DNA of 64,000 nt from Actinocorallia herbida (GCF_003751225.1 NZ_RJKE01000001.1:7564001-7628000); one strand, 5' to 3'; positions 16,777-25,595 are shown, counted from the first letter of the stretch. Numbers and translations: made by a program. Notes: generated from the letters alone by a model not told the origin.

Positions 16777-18078
16777 ATGGCCGACCGTCCACCGAAGCTC
16801 CCGCTGGAGGCCCGCGTCTACGTCGCGGGGACCGTCGTGCTGGCCTGCGCGGTGATCGCGACCGCCGGGCCGATCGACTGGGACGTGTACGCGATGCTCG
16901 CCGTCCTCTTCCTCATCTGCGACGCGATGCCCGCGCGGCTCGGCGTCGACCGGGCGAAGGTGTCGATGAGCTACGCCGCGACCCTCGCCGCGGTGGTGCT
17001 GCTCGGTCCCGGCGGCGCGGCGCTCGTCGCGGTCAGCGCGGTCGCCTCGCCGCAGCCCGTGCCGCCGGTCAAGCGGCTGTTCAACGCGGCCCAGTTCGCG
17101 GTGTGCGGCTGGACGGCGGGGCTGGTCTTCGAGGCGCTCACGCCGTCCGGCGAGGACTTCGGCGCCGGGCAGATCCTGCCGTTCGCGGTGGCGCTCGGCG
17201 TGTTCGTCGTCGTGAACCTCACCCTCATCACCGGGGTGCTGCTGCTCACCGAGCCGGCCGCGGTCCGCGACCTGCTCCGCGAGATCGGCGCACTGTGCGC
17301 GGGATGTCTGGGATTCGGGTGGTTCGGCCTGCTCATCGCGGCGTCCTGGGACGTCATCGGCCTCGCCGCGCCCGTCCTCGTGCTGCTGCCCTTGTTCATC
17401 GCCACCTGGGCGATGGCCCAGGTGGCCGAGCAGAAGGCCGCTCAGGAGGCCACCCTCGCCGTGCTCTGCCAGGCCGTAGAGACGAAGGACCCTTACACCC
17501 GGGGGCACAGCGAACGCGTCTCGCGCGGCTCGGTCATGATCGCCGAGGAGCTCGGCCTCAGCGCCTCCCGCGTCGAGGCGATCCGCTTCGCGGGCATGCT
17601 GCACGACGTGGGCAAGCTCGGCGTCTCCACCAAGGTCCTCCAGAAGGACGGCAAACCGACCGACCGCGAGTTCGCCGAGATCCAGCTCCACCCGATGCGC
17701 GGACTGGAGATCGTCGGCCGCATCGACTTCCTCGACGAGGCGCTCGGCGGCATCATGCACCACCACGAACGCCTCGACGGCCAGGGCTACCCCCTCGGCC
17801 TCGTCGGCTCGGAGATCCCGGAGTTCGCCCGCATCATCGGCGTCGCCGACACCTTCGACGCCATCACCAGCACCCGCTCCTACCGCAAGGCCCGCACCGT
17901 CGAGGAGGGCATCGCCGAACTCCGCCGCTGCTCCGGCTCCGAATTCGACCCCGCCATGGTCGCCGCCTTCCTCCGCTCCCTCGCCCTCAAAGGCTGGGAA
18001 CAGCCCGCCGACCCACCCGCCCCGTCCCCCTCCGCCGTCCCCGCCCCCCGAGACCACGACGACCCGGAACCCCGCTGA
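16777..18078 (+). CDS. membrane-anchored HD-GYP domain phosphodiesterase
   Basis: A 433-residue protein with about six or seven hydrophobic helices in residues 15-215, then an HD-GYP domain. The metal motif is GMLHDVGKLGV, the GYP motif is RLDGQGYPLGL preceded by HHH, and the C-terminal signature is DTFDAITSTRSYRKA. HD-GYP proteins hydrolyse cyclic di-nucleotides (c-di-GMP, cGAMP), though actinobacterial members are mostly untested. The tail after residue 405 is Pro-rich and disordered. It starts 74 bases after cbbX on the same strand and could be read from the cbb transcript, since I see no terminator between them. Confidence 0.85.
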   Translation: MADRPPKLPLEARVYVAGTVVLACAVIATAGPIDWDVYAMLAVLFLICDAMPARLGVDRAKVSMSYAATLAAVVLLGPGGAALVAVSAVASPQPVPPVKRLFNAAQFAVCGWTAGLVFEALTPSGEDFGAGQILPFAVALGVFVVVNLTLITGVLLLTEPAAVRDLLREIGALCAGCLGFGWFGLLIAASWDVIGLAAPVLVLLPLFIATWAMAQVAEQKAAQEATLAVLCQAVETKDPYTRGHSERVSRGSVMIAEELGLSASRVEAIRFAGMLHDVGKLGVSTKVLQKDGKPTDREFAEIQLHPMRGLEIVGRIDFLDEALGGIMHHHERLDGQGYPLGLVGSEIPEFARIIGVADTFDAITSTRSYRKARTVEEGIAELRRCSGSEFDPAMVAAFLRSLALKGWEQPADPPAPSPSAVPAPRDHDDPEPR

Positions 18079-18087
18079 CCAACCCCG

Positions 18088-19041
18088 TCAGTCTTCCACC
18101 TGGTGGGGCTCGGCCAACGCCCACAGGTCCTCGAAGGTCTTCCTGCGGTCCAGCACGTGCTCGCTGCGCGCGTTGAGGTTGGTCATCAGGTAGCCGCGCT
18201 GCGGACCGGACTCAGGGGACGGGAGCAGCTCGTACACGATCGTCCCGTCATAGATGATGACGTCGAGGCGGCTGCGCAGGACCTCGGGGATCCGGCCGAT
18301 GTGCAGGGTCCTGACGTCGATGCCCACGGCCGCCTGGGACTGGAAGATCGCGAGGAACCCCGGCTCCGTGAGGTCACCGGTCTTCTCCAGCACGAACAGG
18401 CGCCGCACGGCCACTCCGCGGGACTGGATGACGTCGGCCTGGAGCTTCAGATAACGCCTGCCCTTGTCGCTCGCCCAGTACCCGTGCGAGAGCCCCGATC
18501 CGTGGCCGTCGACGGTGGCGGTGCTGATCGCGTCGATCGAGCGCCTGGCCACCCGGGTCAGGCCGAGGATCCAGTACTGGTCCTCCCCGTCCTCGTAGGT
18601 CGCCTTGCCCTTGCTGAGCTCCTCGACGAGATCCGCGGTCCGCGCGATCTCGTGCTCCACGAAGGTGAGGACGACCTCACCCGTGTCGTCGCGCAGGAGC
18701 GCGGTCTTGGCCAGCAGATCGGTGACGGACTTCGTGCTCACCCCGCAGGCGTCCACCGCGCGCAGCAGCTGGGCCGCCTCGTGGTCCTGGCTCTGCCTGA
18801 CCTGCCACTCGTGCATTCCGTCCATGCGGCGTTCGAAGTCCATGAGGCGGTCGTCGAAGTCGATGAGGAGTTTGGCGAGGAAGGTGATGCCGCCGACGAC
18901 GATGGACAGGGTGAGGCTGGTCGCCGGATCCTGTTCGGCGAGCAGGGAAAGGGCGAAGGTGAAGGTGCCCGTCGCACCCGCGTGAACGATCCTGCGGGCC
19001 ACCTCGTTCATGCGCAGCCGCCCGCCGTCGCGCTCCACCAA
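18088..19041 (-). CDS. two-helix membrane protein with conserved actinobacterial C-terminal domain (copy B)
   Basis: A 317-residue paralogue of the protein at 3760-4851. It shares two hydrophobic helices (about residues 24-40 and 43-62), an internal helical linker, and the globular domain with DGEDQYWILGLTR, STATVDGHGSG, KGRRYLKLQADVIQ, RGVAVRRLFVL, DVIIYDGTIVYELL and a C-terminal FEDLWALAEP. Unlike copy A it has no adjacent GNAT gene. The start is uncertain: TTG 19041 lies 9 bases after GAGG, GTG 19038 follows at once, and ATG 19011 is also in frame. Function unknown; it converges on the HD-GYP gene with only nine bases between the stops. Confidence 0.68.
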   Translation of the reverse strand: MVERDGGRLRMNEVARRIVHAGATGTFTFALSLLAEQDPATSLTLSIVVGGITFLAKLLIDFDDRLMDFERRMDGMHEWQVRQSQDHEAAQLLRAVDACGVSTKSVTDLLAKTALLRDDTGEVVLTFVEHEIARTADLVEELSKGKATYEDGEDQYWILGLTRVARRSIDAISTATVDGHGSGLSHGYWASDKGRRYLKLQADVIQSRGVAVRRLFVLEKTGDLTEPGFLAIFQSQAAVGIDVRTLHIGRIPEVLRSRLDVIIYDGTIVYELLPSPESGPQRGYLMTNLNARSEHVLDRRKTFEDLWALAEPHQVED

Positions 19042-19279
19042 GGTCGATCACCTCGTTTCCCGTCCGCCGCACCACCCTGTCCGTCACCGCCCGGTGCTCT
19101 TACCGGACGGCAAGCGGCGTGTGACTTTGATGATGCGGTCAGAAACAGGGACGAGATCACCCACATGACAACATTCCAGCGATGCGTCCACTTAAGGTCA
19201 GCGGACCGTCTCCACGGATCCGGGGGCGGCGGAGAGAGGTCGCGAAGGTGCCTTCGACCGGTTGTGCGAGGATTCCCGG

Positions 19280-19885
19280 GTGAGTGTTTCGCGGGAGTTG
19301 GAAGAGGTCGGGCGGATGCTGCTCGGCGAGCAGCTGGCGCATCCGACGGTGCGGGGGATCGCCGACGGGACGCTGGACGAGGCGGTGTTCCGGTCGTGGT
19401 TGGAGCAGGACTACCTGTTCCTGCTCGACTACGTGCGGGTCTTCTCGCGGCTCGCCTGGCAGGCGCCCGCAGCCCATCTCGGGGATCTGGTCGACCTCGC
19501 GCACGCGACGTTCCACGAGGAGCTGAGCCTCCACCGGGGGCTGTCGGCGGAGTTCGGTGCGGATCTCGACGGCGCCGTCAAAGGCGGGCCCTGCGCCGCG
19601 TACACGGCGTTCCTCCTGGAGGCGGCGGCCGACTACGCGGGAGGTCTCGCCGCGCTTTATCCGTGCATGTGGGGATACGCCCAGATCGGCAGGGTGCTCG
19701 CGGAGAACCCGCCCGCCGACCCCCGCTACAAGAAGTGGGTCGACTCCTACGCGGACCCTGGCTTCGCCGCCCTCGGCCGCCGCATCGCCCAGATGATCGA
19801 TGAGGCCGACCCCGACCTGTCCCGTGCCCGCGCCCTCTTCACCGAGGGCATGCGCCACGAACTCGCCTTCTGGTCCGTCCCCTGA
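19280..19885 (+). CDS. tenA: TenA/thiaminase II family aminohydrolase
   Basis: TenA-type enzymes hydrolyse aminopyrimidine products of thiamine breakdown for salvage. The 201-residue all-helical protein shows FRSWLEQDYLFLLDYVRVF with the substrate Asp, ATFHEELSLH, the ALYPCMWGYAQIG motif, YADPGF and a C-terminal MRHELAFWS with the catalytic Glu. I chose GTG 19280 because GAGGA lies 7 bases upstream; a TTG at 19262 would add six residues. No thiamine riboswitch or other thi gene is nearby, so a related salvage role cannot be excluded. Confidence 0.85.
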   Translation: MSVSRELEEVGRMLLGEQLAHPTVRGIADGTLDEAVFRSWLEQDYLFLLDYVRVFSRLAWQAPAAHLGDLVDLAHATFHEELSLHRGLSAEFGADLDGAVKGGPCAAYTAFLLEAAADYAGGLAALYPCMWGYAQIGRVLAENPPADPRYKKWVDSYADPGFAALGRRIAQMIDEADPDLSRARALFTEGMRHELAFWSVP

Positions 19886-19989
19886 CGCGACCGGACGGGT
19901 CCCTGCCGCCGTCCCTGCGCGCCGGGGTGGTGACCGGGTGTTCGTGGGAAATCACGGTTCGTGGAGGTCGGGGCTGGTAGTTTCGGGCC

Positions 19990-20583
19990 GTGCCTCGTCC
20001 CGTTCTCGGCCGGCCCGCGGTGCTGGCGGTGCTCGGTCTGCTGGCGGAGCGGAACGCGCATCCGCATCTGATGCTCGATGACCTGCGGAGACGTGGTCCC
20101 GTTCATGCCGCCGCGATCTCGCGCAGCGCGGTGTACCACGCCGTCGGCACGCTCACCGAGGAGGGCTGGATCGAGGCGGTCGGGCATGAGCCCACGGGTA
20201 CCGGGCAGGTGAGGACGGTGTACGCGCTCACCGACGCGGGCCGCGCCCAGCTCGTCCGCCGCCTCGACGCCGAGGTCCGCACCCCGCAGCGGGAGTTCTC
20301 GCGCTTTCTCGGCGCGCTCGCCCGCCTCGACGCGCTGGGTGCGCGCGGGACGGTCGAGGCGCTCGCCGAGCGGGTCGCCCGGATGCGCCGCAGCGCCGCC
20401 GTCGACCGTGCCCGTCTCGCGGCCGCCCGCACCGCCGGGGTTCCTCGGATCCGGCTCCTGGAGGCCGAGTATCACCTCCGGCTCACCGAGGCCGAGGCCG
20501 CCTGGGCCGAGGAGCTCGCGGATGACATCCTCGGCGGGGCCGTCCGCTGGCCGTCCCCGGCGGGCCCGCAGAACCCGGAGTAG
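19990..20583 (+). CDS. PadR family transcriptional regulator
   Basis: A 197-residue winged-helix regulator. The N-terminal domain contains GRPAVLAVLGLLAERNAHPH, SRSAVYHAVGTLTEEGWIEAV and the wing TVYALTDAGRAQLV; the C-terminal helical half resembles the dimerisation domain of PadR subfamily s2 (Vir_act_alpha_C-like). It starts at GTG 19990 and converges on the MFS transporter gene, whose end is 41 bases away. PadR proteins often control drug efflux, so that transporter is one possible target, but its own TetR regulator is the stronger candidate. Confidence 0.85.
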   Translation: MPRPVLGRPAVLAVLGLLAERNAHPHLMLDDLRRRGPVHAAAISRSAVYHAVGTLTEEGWIEAVGHEPTGTGQVRTVYALTDAGRAQLVRRLDAEVRTPQREFSRFLGALARLDALGARGTVEALAERVARMRRSAAVDRARLAAARTAGVPRIRLLEAEYHLRLTEAEAAWAEELADDILGGAVRWPSPAGPQNPE

Positions 20584-20624
20584 CCCGGCGTCCTTCCTGG
20601 ACGGCCGGGCCACGCCGGGGCGGG

Positions 20625-22031
20625 TCAGGCGACGAGGTCGAGGTCGGGCCTGGCGGGGGTGCGGTCGGGGCGGAGGGCGCGGAGGCTCAGGGGGACGCCG
20701 AGCGCGATGACGATGCCCGCGATGATGAGGGCGAGGCGGTAGCCGTCGAGGAAGGCCGCCGTCGGGCCGAGCGCGGCGTGCGCGGCGGTGCGCGCGCTGA
20801 CGATGGCGCCGAGGACCGTGACGCCGAGCAGACCGAACACCTCGCGGGAGACGTTGAGCACGCTGGAGGCGATGCCTTCGCGGCCCGCGGGCATGGTGCC
20901 GACGATGGCGTTGGTGAGCGGGCTGAGCGCGCCGCCGCCGACGCCGTACAGCAGCAGCCACGGCATGAGGTCGGCGACGGTGCCGTCCGCGCCGATCCGG
21001 GCGAGGCCGAGCACGGCCACCCCCATCAGCGCCAGACCGCCCGCGACGAGCCGGTGCGTCCCGATCCGGGCGGCCAGCCGGGGGGAGGTCGCCGAGGCGA
21101 CGACGAGCACCAGCGCCATCGGCACGAACACCAGGCCGGACTTCAGCGGCCCGAAGCCCAGCACGTTCTGGAGCCAGAGCGCGGTGTAGAAGTAGATCCC
21201 GAAGATCGCGAACGCCCAGATCCCCATGGTGAGCAGACCTCCGCCGAAGACGCGGCCGCGCAGCAGCGCGAGGTCCACCATGGGCTCGGCCGCCGCCCGC
21301 TCGACGAGGACGAACGCGACGGCCCCCGCCAGTGCCACGGCGAAGGCGCCGAGGATGAGCGGCGAGCTCCAGCCGCGCCCCTCCCCTTCGATGAGCGCGT
21401 AGGTGAGCGGGAACAGCGCGGCCGCGGAGGCGGCGAGGCCCGGCAGGTCGAGGCGGCGCCGCGATCCGGGCACCGTGCCGAGCGCCCAGAGGGCGAGCGC
21501 CATGGTCACCGCGCCGACGGGCACGTTGATGAGGTAGATCCAGCCCCAGTCGGTGTTCTCGGTGATCCAGCCGCCGGTCACCGGGCCGAGCGCCATCGCC
21601 AGCGCGCCGATCGCGCCCCACAGGCCGATCGCGGTGGCGCGCTCGCGCTTGTCGGTGAAGGTCGCCGGCAGCAGCGCCAGAGCGGCGGGGGCCAGCAGCG
21701 CCGCGCCGACGCCCTGCACGGCCCGCGCGCCGACCAGCACCTGCACGTTCTGGGCGAGCCCGGCGGCGGCCGAGGCGACGGTGAAGACGGCGATCCCGGC
21801 GAGGAAGATCCGCCGCCGGCCGTAGACGTCGGCCAAGCGGCCGCCGACCAGGGTGAGGCCCGCGAAGACCAGGATGTAGCCGCTCACGATCCATTCGAGC
21901 CCGGACATGCTCAGCCCGAGTTCGCGCTGCACCGTCGGGAGCGCGACGTTGACGATGTTGTTGTCGAGGTACGTCATGAACGTGCCCAGGCCGAGCGCCA
22001 CCAGCGCCCACCACCTGCGTTCCGTCCGCAT
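20625..22031 (-). CDS. MFS drug:H+ antiporter, DHA2 (14-helix) family
   Basis: A 468-residue EmrB/QacA-type efflux transporter. Motif A of the family appears as GGRLADVYGRRRIF, motif C as ALAMALGPVTGGWITE, and hydrophobicity supports about 14 helices; VDLALLRGRVFGGGLL after helix 8 is typical of DHA2 proteins. It should expel a toxic compound across the plasma membrane. GAGAAGGA precedes ATG 22031. The gene is divergent from the TetR gene, and palindromes GTACATGTAC cover its presumed promoter. Confidence 0.92.
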   Translation of the reverse strand: MRTERRWWALVALGLGTFMTYLDNNIVNVALPTVQRELGLSMSGLEWIVSGYILVFAGLTLVGGRLADVYGRRRIFLAGIAVFTVASAAAGLAQNVQVLVGARAVQGVGAALLAPAALALLPATFTDKRERATAIGLWGAIGALAMALGPVTGGWITENTDWGWIYLINVPVGAVTMALALWALGTVPGSRRRLDLPGLAASAAALFPLTYALIEGEGRGWSSPLILGAFAVALAGAVAFVLVERAAAEPMVDLALLRGRVFGGGLLTMGIWAFAIFGIYFYTALWLQNVLGFGPLKSGLVFVPMALVLVVASATSPRLAARIGTHRLVAGGLALMGVAVLGLARIGADGTVADLMPWLLLYGVGGGALSPLTNAIVGTMPAGREGIASSVLNVSREVFGLLGVTVLGAIVSARTAAHAALGPTAAFLDGYRLALIIAGIVIALGVPLSLRALRPDRTPARPDLDLVA

Positions 22032-22059
22032 GTCGGTTCCTTCTCTCGCGCTACAGGGC

Positions 22060-22127
22060 TATACGGGGTACATGTACGGCGTACATGTACGTTGTACATG
22101 AAAACTTGTACGTCGTATAGTTGTCAA
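22060..22127. promoter_or_regulatory. TetR/MFS operator-promoter with repeated GTACATGTAC palindromes
   Basis: Two identical 10-bp palindromes GTACATGTAC lie at 22068-22077 and 22081-22090, followed by a partial copy GTACATG at 22094-22100 and GTAC at 22108-22111; TATACG at 22060-22065 and CGTATA at 22114-22119 frame the block symmetrically. On the plus strand TTGTAC (22092-22097), an 18-base spacer and TATAGT (22116-22121) form a good promoter whose start would fall on GTG 22128. The palindromes lie over the region where the leftward MFS promoter must be, so one bound TetR protein could repress both genes. Confidence 0.75.
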
Positions 22128-22784
22128 GTGGCACCCGAGAAGCTGAGCCGAGACACCGTCTGCGAGCACGCGCTGGCGCTCGCCGACCGCGAGGGCCTGG
22201 AGGCCGTCACCATCCGGCGCCTGGCCAAGGAGCTGGGCGTCACGCCGATGGCGCTCTACTGGCATTTCAAGAACAAGGACGAACTGCTCAACGCGCTCAC
22301 CGAGCACGCCCTGCGGCATGTCACGGCGAACCTGAGCCCGGACGATCCCTGGGACGTCCGGCTTCACGCCATCGTCGACACGGTCCTCACCGCGATGCGC
22401 GCGCACCCCTGCCTGCCCGCGCTCCTCGGCGTCGCCGACAAGCACAAGGTCGAGAGCTTCCAGCGCGCCACGGAGGCCTCCCTGGGCGTCCTGGGCGAGG
22501 CGGGATTCCCCATGCGGCGGCGCTACTGGATCGCCACCTACCTGCTCAACGGCTGTATCGCCCTCGTCCAGAACAATCCGGCGCCGCCCGACCTCACCGC
22601 GCAGGAGCTGGCCGAGCACCGCAGGCTCCGCCGCCTGGAGATCGAGTCCCTGCCCGCCGACCGCTTTCCCTGCACGATCGCCTACGCCCGGACGATGGCC
22701 GAGCCGGCCGACCCCGAGGACTTCTTCGCCTTCGGCGTCGAACTGCTCATCTCCGGCGTCCGGGCCATCGCGCCCCAGCCGTAG
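22128..22784 (+). CDS. TetR family regulator (TetR_C-type) of the divergent MFS pump
   Basis: A 218-residue repressor. The helix-turn-helix is VTIRRLAKELGVTPMALYWHFKNKDELL (about residues 24-51, given as two motifs: VTIRRLAKELGV and ALYWHFKNKDELL). The ligand domain contains LTAMRAHPCLPALL and the Tet-like C-terminal helices. GTG 22128 has no ribosome-binding site; the -10 TATAGT ends 7 bases before it, so the mRNA is probably leaderless. It is divergent from the DHA2 transporter and very likely represses both genes, with release by a drug substrate. Confidence 0.88.
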   Translation: MAPEKLSRDTVCEHALALADREGLEAVTIRRLAKELGVTPMALYWHFKNKDELLNALTEHALRHVTANLSPDDPWDVRLHAIVDTVLTAMRAHPCLPALLGVADKHKVESFQRATEASLGVLGEAGFPMRRRYWIATYLLNGCIALVQNNPAPPDLTAQELAEHRRLRRLEIESLPADRFPCTIAYARTMAEPADPEDFFAFGVELLISGVRAIAPQP

Positions 22785-22819
22785 CGAAGGCCCCGGACCG
22801 AAGCGGTCCGGGGCCTTCG
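22785..22819. terminator. bidirectional terminator
   Basis: A perfect 16-bp stem: CGAAGGCCCCGGACCG at 22785-22800 pairs with 22804-22819 around AAG. It begins directly after the TetR stop and ends 10 bases before the stop of the convergent accD gene. Confidence 0.85.
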
Positions 22820-22829
22820 GGAAGCCCGG

Positions 22830-24245
22830 CTACAGCGGGATGTTGTTGTGCAGGCCGCGCGCGGGAGTCGCCTCGGCGATCGCGCGGGCCAGCGCCGCGC
22901 GGGTGGCCGCCGGCGAGACCACCTCGTCCACGACGCCCAGGTCCATGGCGCGCTGGAGGCCGCCCGCGATCTCCGCGTGCTCCACCGCGAGTCGCTCCTC
23001 GAACGCGGGGCGCTCCTCCTCCGGAACCGCGGCGATCTTCTTGCGATGCAGCACGCGGACCGCGGCGAGCGCGCCCATCACGGCGACCTCCGCGGTGGGC
23101 CAGGCGAAGACCTTCGTGGCGCCGAGCGAGCGCGAGTTCATCGCGATGTAGGCGCCGCCGTAGGCCTTGCGGGTGACGAGGGTGACGCGCGGGACCGTCG
23201 CCTCGGCGAACGCGTGCAGGAGCTTCGCGCCCCGCCGGACGACCCCGCCGTGCTCCTGTCCGACGCCCGGGAGGTACCCGGGGACGTCCACGAGGACGAC
23301 GAGGGGCACCCCGAACGCGTCGCAGAGCCGGACGAACCTGGCGCACTTCTCGGCCGAGATGCTGTCGAGGCACCCGCCCTTGCGCAGCGGGTTGTTGGCG
23401 ATGACGCCGACGGTACGCCCGCCGAGCCTGCCGAAGGCCGTGACGATGTTCGGGGCCCACTTGGCCTGGAGTTCGATGACCTCGCCGTCGACCACGCCCT
23501 TGACGAGCGGGAGCACGCTGTAGGCGCGGCGCACGCTTTCCGGGAGGAAGTCGGAGAAGTCGCGCTCCTCCACCTCGTCCTGGCGGATCCGGCCCTGGTG
23601 CCCGAGCAGGACGGCGAGCTTGCGCGCGGTCGTGACGGCCTCGGCGTCGCCGGAGGTCGTGATGTGCGCGACGCCCGACTTCGTGCCGTGGGCGTCGGCG
23701 CCGCCGAGCCCCGCCATGTCGATCTCCTCGCCGGTCACGGACTTCACGACGTCCGGTCCGGTGACGAAGATCTTGCCGTTCTCCGAGAGCACGACGATGT
23801 CGGTGAGCGCCGGGCCGTAGGCGGCGCCGCCCGCGGCCGGGCCGAGCACGACGGAGATCTGCGGGACCACCCCGGAGGCGCGCGTCTGCTGGGCGAAGAC
23901 CAGGCCGACGGCGTGGAGCGACTCCACGCCCTCGGCCAGCCGCGCGCCGCCGGAGTGCCACAGGCCGATGATCGGGAGCCGCTCGCGCAGCGCCAGATCG
24001 TAGGCGGCGACGACCGCCGCGCAGCCTTCCGTCCCCATGGCGCCGCCCATCACCCGCGGGTCGCTGGCGAAGGCCACCACCGGCAGTCCCTCGATCCGCC
24101 CCCGCCCGGCGAGCTTGCCGCTGCGGTCGCCGCCGGCGAGGGGGCGGAAGGTCCCCTCGTCGAACAGCGACTCGAGACGGACCCGCGGATCACGCGGGTC
24201 CGTCTCGATGGTCGGCTGGGCCGGAGCGGTGTCGAGGACGGTCAC
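22830..24245 (-). CDS. accD: acyl-CoA carboxylase beta subunit (carboxyltransferase), AccD6-like
   Basis: Transfers CO2 from carboxybiotin to acetyl- or propionyl-CoA to supply malonyl- or methylmalonyl-CoA. The 471-residue protein has both oxyanion-hole Gly-Gly-Ala motifs (GPAAGGAAYGPALTD and KAYGGAYIAMNSRS), IISLW-like IIGLWHSGGARLAEG, and ends RGLHNNIPL, an ending I associate with AccD6. It is 16 bases downstream of fabF, the last gene of the leftward fatty-acid operon, which supports a role feeding FabD with malonyl-CoA. AGGAG precedes GTG 24245. The biotin-carboxylase subunit is not in the window. Confidence 0.88.
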   Translation of the reverse strand: MTVLDTAPAQPTIETDPRDPRVRLESLFDEGTFRPLAGGDRSGKLAGRGRIEGLPVVAFASDPRVMGGAMGTEGCAAVVAAYDLALRERLPIIGLWHSGGARLAEGVESLHAVGLVFAQQTRASGVVPQISVVLGPAAGGAAYGPALTDIVVLSENGKIFVTGPDVVKSVTGEEIDMAGLGGADAHGTKSGVAHITTSGDAEAVTTARKLAVLLGHQGRIRQDEVEERDFSDFLPESVRRAYSVLPLVKGVVDGEVIELQAKWAPNIVTAFGRLGGRTVGVIANNPLRKGGCLDSISAEKCARFVRLCDAFGVPLVVLVDVPGYLPGVGQEHGGVVRRGAKLLHAFAEATVPRVTLVTRKAYGGAYIAMNSRSLGATKVFAWPTAEVAVMGALAAVRVLHRKKIAAVPEEERPAFEERLAVEHAEIAGGLQRAMDLGVVDEVVSPAATRAALARAIAEATPARGLHNNIPL

Positions 24246-24261
24246 GGAGACTCCTAGAGGC

Positions 24262-25527
24262 TCATAGGGCCCGCTCGAACGCCAGGGTCACGTTGTGACC
24301 GCCGAATCCGAACGAGTTGTTGAGAGCGGCGGCCGGGCCCTCAGGCAGCTTGCGCGGCTCGCCGCTGATGATGTCGAGGTCGACCTGGTCGTCGAGGTTC
24401 TCCAGGTTCACCGTCGCGGGGATGACCCCCTCGCGCAGCGACAGCACGGTGATGAGCGATTCCAACGCCCCCGCGCCGCCCAGCAGGTGACCGGTCATCG
24501 ACTTGGTCGCGGTGATGCTCAGGCGGTAGGCGTGGTCGCCGAACGCCTTCTTGATGCCCTGCAGCTCGGCGACGTCGCCCTGCGGGGTCGACGTGCCGTG
24601 CGCGTTGATGTGGACGATCTGGTCGGGCTCCAGGCCGGAGTCCGCCAGGCACCGCTGCATCGCCTTGGCCGCGCCGCGCCCGTCCTCGGGCGGCTGGACC
24701 ATGTCGTGGCCGTCGGCGGAGTAGCCGACGCCGGAGGCGATCGCGTAGATCTTCGCGCCGCGTGCGCGCGCGTGCTCCTCGGACTCGAGGATGAGGACCG
24801 CAGAGCCCTCGCCGAGCACGAAACCGTCCCGCGCCTTGTCGTACGGGCGGGACGCGAGCTCGGGGGCTTCGTTGCGGGTGGACATGGCGCGCATCGCGCC
24901 GAAGGAGGCCATCTGGAGCGGGTGGATGCAGGCCTCGGTGCCGCCGGCGATGACGACGTCCGCGCGGCCGGCGCGGATCATGTCGATGCCGTAGCCGATG
25001 GCCTCGGCGCTGGACGAGCACGCCGACACGAGGGCGTGGATGCCCGCGGTGGCGTTGAACTCCAGGCCGACGTACGCGGCCGAGCCGTTCGGCATCAGCA
25101 TCGGGACGGTGAACGGGGAGACCCGGTTCCAGCCCTTCTCCCGGAAGACGTCGTAGCTGTTGAGGGCCGAGTGCAGGCCCCCGATGCCGGAGGAGACCAC
25201 GACGCCGAGCCGGTCGGGGTCGACGGTGAGGCCCTCGGTGTCGCCGTGCGCGTAGCCGGCGTCCTTCATCGCCTCGATCGCGGCGATGAGGGCGAACTGC
25301 TGGCAGCGGTCCATGCGCCGCATGCGGGGCTTGGCGAGCACGCCGGAGTCGGCGGGCTCGACCGCGGCCTGCGCGGCGAACTGGACGGGCAGCCGATCAA
25401 GATCATCCCAGGGCAGAGTGCGCGAACCGGACTTGCCGGCGAGTAGGGCGTCCCATGTGGACGCGACGTCGCCCCCGAGCGGGGTCGAGGCTCCCAAACC
25501 GGTCACAACAACACGGGTCTTGCCCAT
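24262..25527 (-). CDS. fabF: 3-oxoacyl-[acyl-carrier-protein] synthase II
   Basis: Condenses malonyl-ACP with a growing acyl-ACP. In the 421-residue protein the nucleophile is Cys170 in ALVSACSSSAEA, and the two catalytic histidines sit in HINAHGTSTPQGD and TKSMTGHLLGGAGALES; the glycine-rich NNSFGFGGHNVTLAF closes the chain. GGAGTAG precedes ATG 25527. It follows acpP after 105 bases that contain a strong hairpin, and is followed closely by accD. Confidence 0.96.
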   Translation of the reverse strand: MGKTRVVVTGLGASTPLGGDVASTWDALLAGKSGSRTLPWDDLDRLPVQFAAQAAVEPADSGVLAKPRMRRMDRCQQFALIAAIEAMKDAGYAHGDTEGLTVDPDRLGVVVSSGIGGLHSALNSYDVFREKGWNRVSPFTVPMLMPNGSAAYVGLEFNATAGIHALVSACSSSAEAIGYGIDMIRAGRADVVIAGGTEACIHPLQMASFGAMRAMSTRNEAPELASRPYDKARDGFVLGEGSAVLILESEEHARARGAKIYAIASGVGYSADGHDMVQPPEDGRGAAKAMQRCLADSGLEPDQIVHINAHGTSTPQGDVAELQGIKKAFGDHAYRLSITATKSMTGHLLGGAGALESLITVLSLREGVIPATVNLENLDDQVDLDIISGEPRKLPEGPAAALNNSFGFGGHNVTLAFERAL

Positions 25528-25563
25528 TGCGCTACTCCTATTTACCTGGGGGGGTATCTCGAG

Positions 25564-25595
25564 GTCGCGCGGGCCTCTGCAGCGGCCCGCGCGAC
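25564..25595 (-). terminator. hairpin between acpP and fabF
   Basis: GTCGCGCGGGCC at 25564-25575 pairs perfectly with 25584-25595 over an 8-base loop. A second, smaller hairpin (GCTCCGGA at 25601-25608 with 25616-25623) lies between it and acpP. In a leftward operon these would lie after acpP and could partly terminate transcription or protect the acpP mRNA end, giving more ACP than FabF. The effect is inferred. Confidence 0.45.

Noticed and set aside
16471-18057. 528-codon leftward frame opposite the HD-GYP gene
   Set aside because: Antisense shadow of a gene with intact HD and GYP motifs.
19042-19279. Thiamine riboswitch upstream of tenA
   Set aside because: I could not find the conserved THI-box segments (CUGAGA and adjoining stems) in this 238-base gap.
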